Assembly (NCBI GenBank): GCA_012841995.1
Contig: DUTQ01000033.1
Coordinates: 1 to 8,556, forward strand
DNA: 8,556 nucleotides
Source of the DNA: Thermoanaerobacterales bacterium
Lineage (GTDB): Bacteria > Bacillota > Thermosediminibacteria > Thermosediminibacterales > Tepidanaerobacteraceae
Reading direction: 5' to 3'
A program made the position numbers and the translations under genes. Below are positions 1-6,465 of the stretch, piece by piece (position 1 is the stretch's first letter; each line of letters opens with the position of its first letter). The notes under the pieces were generated by a model that worked only from the letters and a program-made list of their open reading frames with translations, ran no database searches and had not been told where the DNA came from.

Positions 1-33
1 AAATACAATAGCTGTTACAACATAAATATCCAC
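1..33 (-). CDS. Possible N-terminus of an unidentified gene cut by the left edge
   Basis: A GTG codon at 33-31 begins an open frame that runs off the window and reads M-D-I-Y-V-V-T-A-I-V-F. It is preceded on the minus strand by a GAGGTG ribosome-binding-like stretch about ten bases upstream. The residues are hydrophobic, as in the start of a membrane segment or a beta strand, but eleven codons are too few to name a family. The call rests only on the start context. The long intergenic region to its right would be its upstream region. It could equally be non-coding. Confidence 0.25.
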   Translation of the reverse strand, partial: MDIYVVTAIVF

Positions 34-106
34 TTTTAATTCACACCTCTTCCATTTTTTCTATTTTTGATTATTAAGCTTAATCAAATACTAGTTTGTA
101 AATTAT

Positions 107-223
107 GTATCACTCCCCTCAAACTTTGTGTATGATACCAACAAATGTTATATACAGTTTAGGCATATTGATTTAAGCCTGTGTAATATTAGCGCTAGTA
201 AATCTCACTATGTTAAACTGTAT
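107..223. repeat. Nested inverted repeats in the gene-poor left end
   Basis: Positions 34-566 contain no gene I can support and are very AT-rich. Within them, ATACAGTTTA (152-161) is matched by its exact reverse complement TAAACTGTAT (214-223). Inside that pair, GGC/GCC (162-164 and 177-179) could form a small hairpin, and TAGCGCTA (190-197) is a perfect palindrome. To the left, GTATCA/TGATAC (107-112 and 133-138) forms another arm pair, and ATTAAGCTTAAT (73-84) is palindromic. The layout could be a branched RNA leader for a left-edge gene or a degenerate miniature element. No target-site duplication or transposase is visible. The 10-bp match is solid; any function is unknown. Confidence 0.4.
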
Positions 224-549
224 TTCTATATATTGTTTCGACATTTAAATGCTATTTTCCTTCAAATCTGATATTTTGTTAAATTGTATAATGTTGGTCT
301 TTTTTATATTTTTGAGCTTTTTTGGCTTCTCACGTTCGTTAATTCTTTATTTCTATACTCATCGTTTTTATCTATCAACAAAATAGTTCTTATGAATATA
401 AACCTCAAACCTTTGGTATGCCTTATTCAGAAGTGCTCACTGCTTCAATTTTTTTGTTCCTCTATTTAAAATTGCGTTTCTATATTGTAAGTACTTTTAA
501 GAAATTACACTGAATACAAAAAAGATTGGATCAACTTGAACATTAGTAA

Positions 550-587
550 CAAATTAAAATAAAAAATTCGGGCTCTTTTAGCCCGAA
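550..587 (-). terminator. Intrinsic terminator of the thioesterase-lgt-yqeC operon
   Basis: The stem TTCGGGCT (567-574) and AGCCCGAA (580-587) is a perfect 8-bp match around a 5-base loop. Read on the minus strand it is followed by a T-rich run (566-550). It lies about 105 bases beyond the yqeC stop codon, and nothing codes between them, so it most likely ends that operon. Confidence 0.85.
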
Positions 588-693
588 ACAAAAAGTGAAG
601 TAGCAAATTTTATATAGCCTTTAAGCTATTGTTAAATCTTATAGTATATGTGGCACTTGTTTCTACATAAGATCACCGACATCAAACCAAGTT

Positions 694-1434
694 TTACGCC
701 CTATCTGATATAAATCTCGCTTTATAAATGGCGTTTTTAATGCTGCCTGATACAACGTGATCAATTATTTCTGATCTCAAAAGTTCTTGTGCCAACAGAT
801 TGGAATTTTGTTCATCTACTTCGTTCTCTACTTTATTGATGAAGACAATATTTTTGCCAACAGCTTTCCCAAAAAGGCCGAGTGGGTGTAGGATCATTTT
901 AGCCAGATGACTTATTTCAATTACGCCGCCTTTATCTATATCACACAGTTTAGTAAACTCCTCTAGGCGAAAAACATTTTCATCATTAGCTCTTTGGCCT
1001 ACAGTCTTTATGTCTACAACTCCTATGGTTATGTCAGTTTTATCACAGATTACAGGTTCAGGGCCTTTCCATCCTTTTAATGGCTTCCTCTTTGACCCAT
1101 CGGCTTCTACTAGTATACAATCAAAGCTATTTGTTAAATTCTCTATAGTTTTACAATCAAGACCAGTAAATTTCCCCTGATCATTTATTTCATTTCCGAA
1201 TACATAAATACCGTTCTCGCTACTTTTTTTAAATTCTTCCATTTCTTCGTGTCTTAATGCCATATAATCGTATTGACTTTTTTCAGGAACATATATTTTT
1301 GTGGTGGTAGTTACAAGAACTTTACTGTCTTTTGAAAGCTCTTTTGCTAGCGCAAACATTAGAGAAGTCTTCCCGCCAGCACCTATTATAGAAATGAGGC
1401 TTTTTTCCGGAATATTAAAGGCCTTTTTAAGCAT
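694..1434 (-). CDS. yqeC: YqeC-type selenium/molybdenum hydroxylase accessory protein
   Basis: This 246-residue protein matches the YqeC family, P-loop NTPase-like proteins found next to genes for selenium-dependent molybdenum hydroxylases and thought to help mature their cofactor. Near the N-terminus is a nucleotide-binding loop G-A-G-G-K-T-S (residues 18-24). It is followed by a T-T-T-T-K stretch (about 42-46) and the family signature V-E-A-D-G-S-K-R-K-P (about 109-118). I chose the ATG at 1434 over the in-frame GTG at 1443: the GGAAGGAG ribosome binding site sits eight bases before the ATG, whereas the GTG overlaps it. The start lies 15 bases after the lgt stop, so it is co-transcribed as the last gene of the operon. 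The biochemical role of the family is not firmly established. No XdhC, SelD or hydroxylase gene is in the window. Confidence 0.88.
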   Translation of the reverse strand: MLKKAFNIPEKSLISIIGAGGKTSLMFALAKELSKDSKVLVTTTTKIYVPEKSQYDYMALRHEEMEEFKKSSENGIYVFGNEINDQGKFTGLDCKTIENLTNSFDCILVEADGSKRKPLKGWKGPEPVICDKTDITIGVVDIKTVGQRANDENVFRLEEFTKLCDIDKGGVIEISHLAKMILHPLGLFGKAVGKNIVFINKVENEVDEQNSNLLAQELLRSEIIDHVVSGSIKNAIYKARFISDRA

Positions 1435-1449
1435 TAGAATCACTCCTTC

Positions 1450-2220
1450 CTAATTTACATACCGGCTGTTCTCTCTTAATGCAAAATTTTTATACATAAA
1501 ATACGCAAATAATATTAAAAATGGTGTAATAAGTTGAGTAAGAGTGAAAAAGCCAATTCCCCATCGAGGGTTGATATAGTGAACTAAAAACAAAGGGTTT
1601 TCTCTTACTGTTTCTTCAAATACAGCACGCAATACGGAATGGTACCAAATAAAAGACCAGAATTGATATCCTGCAGGAAGGTCTTTGTTTTGCAGGTAAA
1701 AATATCTTATAAGCAGCACTACGCCAATAGCTGAACCAACTAATTGGGCAGGCCATCTACCAAAAGAAAACTGTGTCATTCTTCCCAAGACTTCTTGATT
1801 GAAAATATTTCCTATCCTAACTATGATATAGCCAAATGAAAGGCCTACGACTATCCAATCTGCAATCATGTTGGGATTTACACTGTTCTTTCGGCAATAA
1901 GGCCAGCCAACAAGAAATCCTCCCAATAACCCACCATGCCAGGCAAGACCTCCTTCCCAAACCTTAAAAACTTGAAGTGGTTCTGACACAAACCAGCTAG
2001 GATAGTTCGTTAAAACAAACATTAGGCGAGCTCCAATTATTCCGGAAATTATCACCATCATCACTAGATTTAATATGAAATCCTCATCTAAACCAGTTTT
2101 TTGACTCATAATATAAATGTAATAAAAACCAACTAAAAAAGAGATTGCCATAAAAATCCCATACCAATGAACCGCTATAGGGCCAATCTTAAAAGCATAT
2201 GGACTGAGCTCCAATAACAT
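1450..2220 (-). CDS. lgt: Prolipoprotein diacylglyceryl transferase (divergent Lgt)
   Basis: Lgt is a polytopic membrane enzyme that transfers diacylglycerol from phosphatidylglycerol to the lipobox cysteine of prolipoproteins. This 256-residue protein has about seven hydrophobic segments and the family landmarks: H-W-Y-G (18-21), A-W-H-G-G-L-L-G-G (93-101, with H95 at the essential E. coli H103 site) and R-I-G-N-I-F-N-Q-E (135-143), then G146 (E. coli R143, N146, G154). The C-terminal Y-xxx-R-xxx-E triad of E. coli (Y235/R239/E243) appears as H194, R198 and E202, so the tyrosine is replaced by histidine, with a tyrosine at 193. The usual H-P-x-Q-L-Y-E motif is reduced to W-P-A-Q-L-V-G. The start follows GGAGG by seven bases and lies 22 bases after the thioesterase stop. 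It may be a second, specialised Lgt paralogue; activity is likely but not certain. Confidence 0.9.
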   Translation of the reverse strand: MLLELSPYAFKIGPIAVHWYGIFMAISFLVGFYYIYIMSQKTGLDEDFILNLVMMVIISGIIGARLMFVLTNYPSWFVSEPLQVFKVWEGGLAWHGGLLGGFLVGWPYCRKNSVNPNMIADWIVVGLSFGYIIVRIGNIFNQEVLGRMTQFSFGRWPAQLVGSAIGVVLLIRYFYLQNKDLPAGYQFWSFIWYHSVLRAVFEETVRENPLFLVHYINPRWGIGFFTLTQLITPFLILFAYFMYKNFALRENSRYVN

Positions 2221-2242
2221 AAGAAAACCTCCAACCAGTAAT

Positions 2243-2674
2243 TTATTTTTTAGCTATTACTTCCAAATTAAAATAAGTCCCAGATGAAATTGCTATTAGC
2301 TTATCCTTGCAATATATCTTTGCCTCTGCAACTAAAAGGGTTTTGCCGTGTTTAACAACATTGCCAACTGCCCGCAATTTTTCGTTTATTATTCCAGGTG
2401 CTAAATAGTTGATCTTCATCTCTACAGTAGTTAGTGCAACCCCAAGGGATCTAACAGCAAATCCCATAGCTGTATCACATAATGTAGCTGTAACACCACC
2501 ATGAAGGATTTTTTTGAAGTTAGAAAAGTTTTCATCTGGTATCACCTCTACTACTACATTTCCAGGGCTAATTTCAGATAACCGAAACTTTAAAAGTTCA
2601 TGAAAAGGAGAAGGAAAGTTTTTTTCAATGATTTCGTTAAAAAGTTTTTCATCTATGCCTTTGTTGATTGTCAT
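2243..2674 (-). CDS. PaaI-type hotdog-fold acyl-CoA thioesterase
   Basis: This 143-residue soluble protein has the length and core motif of the PaaI/hotdog thioesterase family, which hydrolyses acyl-CoA or aryl-CoA thioesters. The signature H-G-G-V-T-A-T-L-C-D-T-A-M-G (58-71) has H58, G59, G60 and D67 in the positions used for catalysis and CoA-thioester binding. It is followed by a V-E-M-K-I-N-Y-L-A-P strand (84-93) typical of the central sheet. The ATG at 2674 sits about seven bases after a strong AGGAGGAAG. It is the first gene of the operon with lgt and yqeC. The substrate cannot be inferred; the family includes phenylacetyl-CoA and general housekeeping esterases. No catalytic residue appears to be missing. 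Confidence 0.85.
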   Translation of the reverse strand: MTINKGIDEKLFNEIIEKNFPSPFHELLKFRLSEISPGNVVVEVIPDENFSNFKKILHGGVTATLCDTAMGFAVRSLGVALTTVEMKINYLAPGIINEKLRAVGNVVKHGKTLLVAEAKIYCKDKLIAISSGTYFNLEVIAKK

Positions 2675-2711
2675 GAATGGCTTCCTCCTATATGAAGATT
2701 TCCGTGGTAGA

Positions 2712-2742
2712 ATTATACCTTTAGTTCTAACAGCTAATTATA
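2712..2742 (-). promoter_or_regulatory. Candidate -10 elements for the thioesterase operon
   Basis: Two perfect TATAAT hexamers lie on the minus strand at 2717-2712 and 2742-2737, 38 and 63 bases upstream of the thioesterase start. Neither has a good TTGACA partner; the better candidate is TTGTGC 19 bases upstream of the second. One of them is probably the start point, but I cannot say which. The rest of 2675-2935, which also serves as the upstream region of the opposing thiamine-binding gene, shows no riboswitch or other recognisable motif. Confidence 0.35.
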
Positions 2743-2935
2743 TCAAAAAAGTCTACATATAGCACAAAAATATATTTTTATTTGATAGTAGCAAAAAGAT
2801 TATCTCAAGACAAGTATAGATGTATTGTAATGATAAATCACATTAATATTCGTATAAATAGCCCTGGTATATTACATAAACATGTTCAATGTAGTTAACA
2901 ATATGTTTAGAAACTCTATAGGGAGGTGAGTTTTA

Positions 2936-3175
2936 TTGGTAAGCTGTGAAGTATCTCTTTATCCAATGGAGACCACCGATTCAGATCAAATTATAAACAA
3001 AGCACTTTCATCTATCCAAAGTCAAGGGATCAATTGTGAAGTTGGGCCTTTAAGCACTTTTATATCAGGCCCTCCGGAAAAAGTTTGGCAGGCAATGCGC
3101 ATACTTTACGATACTGCTTCGACTAATTCCAAGGAAGTATCAATGGTCATGACTGTTTCAAATTCAGTCGAATGA
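2936..3175 (+). CDS. Thiamine-binding protein of the MTH1187/YkoF family (DUF77)
   Basis: This 79-residue protein fits the stand-alone single-domain form of the thiamine-binding MTH1187/YkoF-like fold, a ferredoxin-like alpha/beta unit that oligomerises. Recognisable parts are the first strand V-S-C-E-V-S-L-Y-P-M (2-11), the helix ending at S-Q-G (28-30) and the strand E-V-G-P-L-S-T-F-I-S-G (36-46). Then comes a V-W-Q-A-M-R helix and a final strand V-S-M-V-M-T-V-S. The start is a TTG, chosen because GGGAGGTGA ends six bases before it and the N-terminal strand begins at once. It is a single gene facing away from the thioesterase operon and converging with the B12 operon. No TPP riboswitch precedes it and no transporter or thiamine-biosynthesis gene adjoins it, so its link to thiamine is by family only. 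Confidence 0.82.
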   Translation: MVSCEVSLYPMETTDSDQIINKALSSIQSQGINCEVGPLSTFISGPPEKVWQAMRILYDTASTNSKEVSMVMTVSNSVE

Positions 3176-3237
3176 TTTAGCATGTTAACTGCTGCTTACA
3201 CTAAACTTTGCACCGATAAGCACAAATACAGACACAC

Positions 3238-3263
3238 AAAAAAACCGGGTTTAATCCGGCTTT
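3238..3263. terminator. Hairpin terminator between converging genes
   Basis: AAAACCGG (3241-3248) pairs with CCGGCTTT (3256-3263, one G-U pair) around a 7-base loop. Read on the minus strand the stem is followed by a run of seven T. On the plus strand the tail is only CTTTATAG. It may terminate the thiamine-binding gene weakly and act as a backstop for read-through from the B12 operon. Confidence 0.6.
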
Positions 3264-3285
3264 ATAGTGATAACTTTTGTCGTTA

Positions 3286-3313
3286 TATCCCCACACTTTT
3301 TCAAGTTGGGATA
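3286..3313. other. Imperfect hairpin in the convergent gap
   Basis: TATCCC (3286-3291) and GGGATA (3308-3313) pair, and ACTT/AAGT inside can extend the stem if two or three bases bulge out. Just to the left, ATAAC/GTTAT (about 3271-3286) could form a smaller hairpin. No poly-T tract follows in either direction, so these are not convincing terminators. They may be remnants or transcript-end structure. Confidence 0.3.
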
Positions 3314-3329
3314 GTAAATGTTGAAATTC

Positions 3330-3381
3330 ATAAATAAAAAGCCCTCATTCAGGTGAAGTAAACAACACATCTGAATGAGGG
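3330..3381 (-). terminator. Intrinsic terminator of the riboswitch-controlled operon
   Basis: CCCTCATTCAG (3342-3352) and CTGAATGAGGG (3371-3381) form a perfect 11-bp stem with an 18-base loop. On the minus strand it is followed by CTTTTTATTTATG. It begins eight bases beyond the stop codon of the B12-binding protein, so it ends the dehydrogenase/B12 operon. Confidence 0.88.
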
Positions 3382-3388
3382 TTTACTT

Positions 3389-5041
3389 TTATGAGCAACA
3401 AATCGAAACTTCGCTATCACTGTTAAGTATCCTTTCTATACGCTCTTTTTCAGTTAAAATCCGCTTTTCTTTTGGATCATAAGCATAAAGAGCACCATTT
3501 ACCATTCGTGTGACAAGTTTTCCGCAAGCAGCTTCATTCCCAATAAGATGTGGTGCATCAAGTATGCCCATCTTTATTGCCTTATCTATAGTATCAGGGT
3601 CAGTCAGTGGATCCTCTGCCTTATAACCAATAGTCTTAATCGCATCTAATATTATATTAGCTTCTTCTATTAATTCTGCCTTCCTTCTTTCAACTTCAGC
3701 ATCTTTAGTTATGTCTACAGTCCCAAGAAAAGTATTCCTTATAACTCCTCTGACTATTTTACAACTTTCAATAATATCCTCAGCTTTAGCTGCATGATGA
3801 GCTTCACAATATCCAACAACATGATATATATGCGGCTTAATGGCCATAGAAAGATATGCGGATGATGCCAGCTGACCTTTAGCTTGATACAAATCGCCAG
3901 GTAGACTTGCAAGCCCTGCCCTTGCTTGACGGTAAGTGGTAAAATTATCATCATGTAAAGACTCTATCATCTCGATTTTAGCAAGCATTTTCGCAATATC
4001 CATTTTAGGTGAGATTGATGGTGGCACATTAAACATGTACTGTGCTATATAATCTTTTACCCCCATCTTTTTTGCATTGTATGCAGCAAGGAATGCAGTT
4101 GCTACACCAATTGCATCATGCGCATCTCGAAGACTCCAATGATGAGATTCGTTTACCTCAACTGGAATATTCCTATCACCATGCCATTTCATTACTTTTT
4201 GATTTTCATATATTGCTTCTCTCACAGGCCTATGGCCTCTTTTGTCTAATACATTGTACCAACACAGTGGAACAGCACACCAGGCATTTTTAATTGTCTC
4301 TTGCAAAACTTGGGCAAAAGGTATTAAATTAGAAGTTCCGCTATAGCATCGTAGGAGCGGATAATTACCCCTTTGTGCTGCCTCATATAATTTAATAAAA
4401 TCATCCTTTGACCGCAGTGGAACTCCTCCAGCTCCATCTAATCGATGATCCATCTTATCCTGTTCGAAAAAATATTCCTGAGCGTTTTGATCAGGGGCAA
4501 CAGAAATCACATCAAGTACCTTTGCCTCTGCAATTTGTTTAACAGATTCCACCGTTTCATAAAGTGAAGGAAGCCCCAGATGATGTCGCAAAATAGGATA
4601 AGGATACTTATATTTTATTCTTGAAATCAGATCCCTTGGATAATTTTCGACTCCTGAAAGTTTTCTTCCTTTTAAGAATGCTATTACATCATCGACATCT
4701 TCCATTCCATTAAAAATCTTATAAAATATACCACTCTTTTGAGCTACTTCTGCTGTCGGTTCAGTTCCCCCAAAGATCCATTTGATATTTTGTAAATTAT
4801 TGATCTTTATGGCTTGTTTAAGCTCGTCAATTACAGATTTTAGTGGTTCAGGGGTAAGTCTGTAACTTATTCCAACGAAATCCGGTTTCTCTTCCTTTAT
4901 AGCATCTATTAGTTTATCTATAGACATTGCAGCACCTAGAAATTGAGTTTCATATCCTTCTTTTTCTGCAAGGGATAGGAAATTTATTATACCGGCTACA
5001 TGAACACATTTGCCGATTGAAGCTGCAATAATTTTCTTCAT
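3389..5041 (-). CDS. B12-binding protein fused to a glutamate-mutase-epsilon-like barrel
   Basis: Residues 1 to about 128 look like a cobalamin-binding Rossmann domain of the glutamate mutase sigma (GlmS) kind. S-I-G-K-C-V-H-V-A-G (8-17) aligns with the DxHxxG loop, with H14 as the likely lower cobalt ligand. G-I-S-Y-R-L (57-62) and F-G-G-T (90-93) stand in for the later S-x-L and GG motifs. The aspartate that normally pairs with the histidine is C12. Residues about 140-530 resemble the glutamate mutase epsilon (GlmE) barrel: P-L-L-R (228-231) near the arginine that binds the substrate carboxylate, W-Y-N (261-263), N-I-P-V-E-V-N (291-297) and a helix with G-V-K (327-329). The tail ends S-I-C-C-S. 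A radical carbon-skeleton rearrangement is inferred; a methyl-transfer role, or annotation as methionine-synthase-like, is possible. Its ATG overlaps the dehydrogenase stop codon (ATGA), so translation is coupled. I cannot name the substrate. Confidence 0.72.
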   Translation of the reverse strand: MKKIIAASIGKCVHVAGIINFLSLAEKEGYETQFLGAAMSIDKLIDAIKEEKPDFVGISYRLTPEPLKSVIDELKQAIKINNLQNIKWIFGGTEPTAEVAQKSGIFYKIFNGMEDVDDVIAFLKGRKLSGVENYPRDLISRIKYKYPYPILRHHLGLPSLYETVESVKQIAEAKVLDVISVAPDQNAQEYFFEQDKMDHRLDGAGGVPLRSKDDFIKLYEAAQRGNYPLLRCYSGTSNLIPFAQVLQETIKNAWCAVPLCWYNVLDKRGHRPVREAIYENQKVMKWHGDRNIPVEVNESHHWSLRDAHDAIGVATAFLAAYNAKKMGVKDYIAQYMFNVPPSISPKMDIAKMLAKIEMIESLHDDNFTTYRQARAGLASLPGDLYQAKGQLASSAYLSMAIKPHIYHVVGYCEAHHAAKAEDIIESCKIVRGVIRNTFLGTVDITKDAEVERRKAELIEEANIILDAIKTIGYKAEDPLTDPDTIDKAIKMGILDAPHLIGNEAACGKLVTRMVNGALYAYDPKEKRILTEKERIERILNSDSEVSICCS

Positions 5042-6171
5042 GCAACCACCCCTTCTTCTTTTACTATTCTGTGCTCCATGATTCCAGTTTGAGCATATTG
5101 ATGTATTTGCCCAATATCTAGTCCCTTAAGGCCTAGTTTTTCAACAGTCCTGCCCTCTTCATAGAAATTTCGACCAGTCATAATGTTTGCCAGCCGTATT
5201 ATTGTATCAATAGCCGGGGTCTCTATACCAATATCTTGTGCGATGGAAGCGATAGGCACCAAACTGTATGGGACATCTTCATATATATACCTATTATGCA
5301 AGGCTGTAGGAGCAGTAAGACCTCTATATGCAGGGTTGTTTTGAATAGCTTCATATATAGTATCTCCATTTGCGCCATAGGATTCTCTTAGCCACTCTAT
5401 AGCTGAAACCGCTTTAACACCAAGAACGCGAGCGACCTTCAGCCTTTCGTAATCCAATCGTTCCAGCATCTGTCCTATGGAAGGAGTAATCCCCTCAAGA
5501 TAATATTCAAAAGTCTGACCCCGCTCTATATGACCGCTGTTTAGCAATGTAGGTGCAGGATGGAATATCGCACCAAAATTATTTAAGCTCGTTTCCATAA
5601 CGTCATTTGCAGGGATAAACTGTGGATAAGCCTCTGATAACAAGTTAATTACCTTCCGAGTAAATATGGCAGGGATAGCGGAAAGTGCCACTTCGTTTTT
5701 AACGCTAAATATATGTGCACTATTTGGCCCTGTAGCTCTACATGCATATATGAATGTCTGTGCTTCTGCTACCACTATATCTTTCATGCAACCGTATTTT
5801 CTTATGGTTTCATACACTTCTAATGCGCCACAAGTGCGCCCTGGATTTAATACTATTATCTGACCATCCTCTAGGTAAGGCGCCATAGCAGCAGCTATAC
5901 TATAATGACCTATGGCAGGTATTGTGACCATAATTATATCAGTATCCTTTATTGCTTCTTCTATCTTAGAGGTGACTAAATTTAATCGTCCTTTCCCATT
6001 GACAGAACCGCTTAATTCAATTACAGGATCACTCATCAAGGTTTCAATTTTTTCTTGTGTTCTATTATACAAATTGACAATAAATCCACTTAAAGCTAGA
6101 TATCCAGCCATTGAAAGCCCACCATTACCTGCTCCAATAATTGCAAAACGAACATCTTTTGAATTTAACAT
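5038..6171 (-). CDS. NAD(P)-dependent octopine/nopaline (opine) dehydrogenase family protein
   Basis: This 377-residue protein has the two-domain layout of opine dehydrogenases, which reductively join an amino acid and a 2-oxo acid or run the reverse oxidation. The N-terminal Rossmann fold carries F-A-I-I-G-A-G-N-G-G (9-18) followed by an N-R-T end to the second strand (36-38). The C-terminal domain has N-N-F-G-A-I-F-H-P-A-P (197-207) with H204, and R-Y-I-Y-E-D-V-P (294-301) with R294 and D299. These match in order and spacing the catalytic His/Arg/Asp of scallop octopine dehydrogenase (H212, R324, D329, from memory), so it is probably active. The ATG is placed nine bases after AGGAGG. It is the first gene behind the c-di-AMP riboswitch and overlaps the B12-protein gene by four bases. 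A ketopantoate-reductase-like or other NAD(P) dehydrogenase activity cannot be excluded. Confidence 0.85.
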   Translation of the reverse strand: MLNSKDVRFAIIGAGNGGLSMAGYLALSGFIVNLYNRTQEKIETLMSDPVIELSGSVNGKGRLNLVTSKIEEAIKDTDIIMVTIPAIGHYSIAAAMAPYLEDGQIIVLNPGRTCGALEVYETIRKYGCMKDIVVAEAQTFIYACRATGPNSAHIFSVKNEVALSAIPAIFTRKVINLLSEAYPQFIPANDVMETSLNNFGAIFHPAPTLLNSGHIERGQTFEYYLEGITPSIGQMLERLDYERLKVARVLGVKAVSAIEWLRESYGANGDTIYEAIQNNPAYRGLTAPTALHNRYIYEDVPYSLVPIASIAQDIGIETPAIDTIIRLANIMTGRNFYEEGRTVEKLGLKGLDIGQIHQYAQTGIMEHRIVKEEGVVA

Positions 6172-6212
6172 TTCACATACCTCCTATATATGGAATAGTT
6201 AGTGTTTTTGGA

Positions 6213-6246
6213 CAAAATTAAAAGCTATGGGAGGATCCATAGCTTT
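6213..6246 (-). terminator. Leader terminator forming the riboswitch expression platform
   Basis: On the minus strand AAAGCTATGG (6246-6237) and CCATAGCTTT (6230-6221) form a perfect 10-bp stem with a 6-base loop, followed by TAATTTTG. It lies between the aptamer and the dehydrogenase start, as expected of an OFF switch. An upstream pair TTTGAG/CTCAAA (6266-6261 with 6249-6244) overlaps its 5' foot by three bases and could compete with it. Confidence 0.82.
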
Positions 6247-6285
6247 GAGACAATACGGGACTCAAATGCCATCAACCTCCTCTTA

Positions 6286-6432
6286 CCACGCTTACGAGGT
6301 TAGCTGTCGGGTTCGGGCCGAAGAGTGTAGCCCTACCCCTAAGATCAAGAAGTATTATCTTCTTAAGTCAAAGGGGATTCACCCCAAAAAATGGTTCCCC
6401 CGCCTCTTTCCTTTGGAAAGAATTCAGCGTTC
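6286..6432 (-). promoter_or_regulatory. c-di-AMP riboswitch aptamer (ydaO/yuaA class)
   Basis: Read on the minus strand, the leader has the hallmark blocks of the ydaO motif in the right order. These are GGGGGAACCA (6401-6392), the stem-loop GGGGTGAATCCCC (6385-6373), then AGGGCTACACTC, and the 3' block CCGAACCCGACAG (6316-6304) running into CTAACCTCGTAAGCG (about 6303-6289). The outer P1 helix is ACGCT (6430-6426) with AGCGT (6292-6288), enclosing about 143 nucleotides. This class binds two c-di-AMP molecules and normally stops transcription when the ligand is high. The downstream segment GAGGTT (6279-6274) can pair with AACCTC (6301-6296) of the aptamer, giving a plausible switch between folds. 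The class call is firm; the direction of control is inferred from the terminator. Confidence 0.93.
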
Positions 6433-6465
6433 AGATTGTGACAATTCAATTTTTACATTATCCAT

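Noticed and set aside
284..469. Open frame of 61 codons with a TTG start in the AT-rich left region
   Set aside because: It has no ribosome binding site, a low-complexity hydrophobic composition and no recognisable family. The length is expected by chance in such AT-rich DNA.
1435..1443. GTG start for yqeC three codons upstream
   Set aside because: The GTG overlaps the only ribosome binding site, which is correctly spaced for the ATG at 1434.
2675..2935. Possible TPP riboswitch in front of the thiamine-binding gene
   Set aside because: Neither the CTGAGA block nor the ACCTGATCTGG-like block of the THI box is present on the plus strand.
5666..6202. Plus-strand open frames opposite the dehydrogenase gene
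   Set aside because: They are antisense shadows of a well-supported gene, with no start context or family resemblance.
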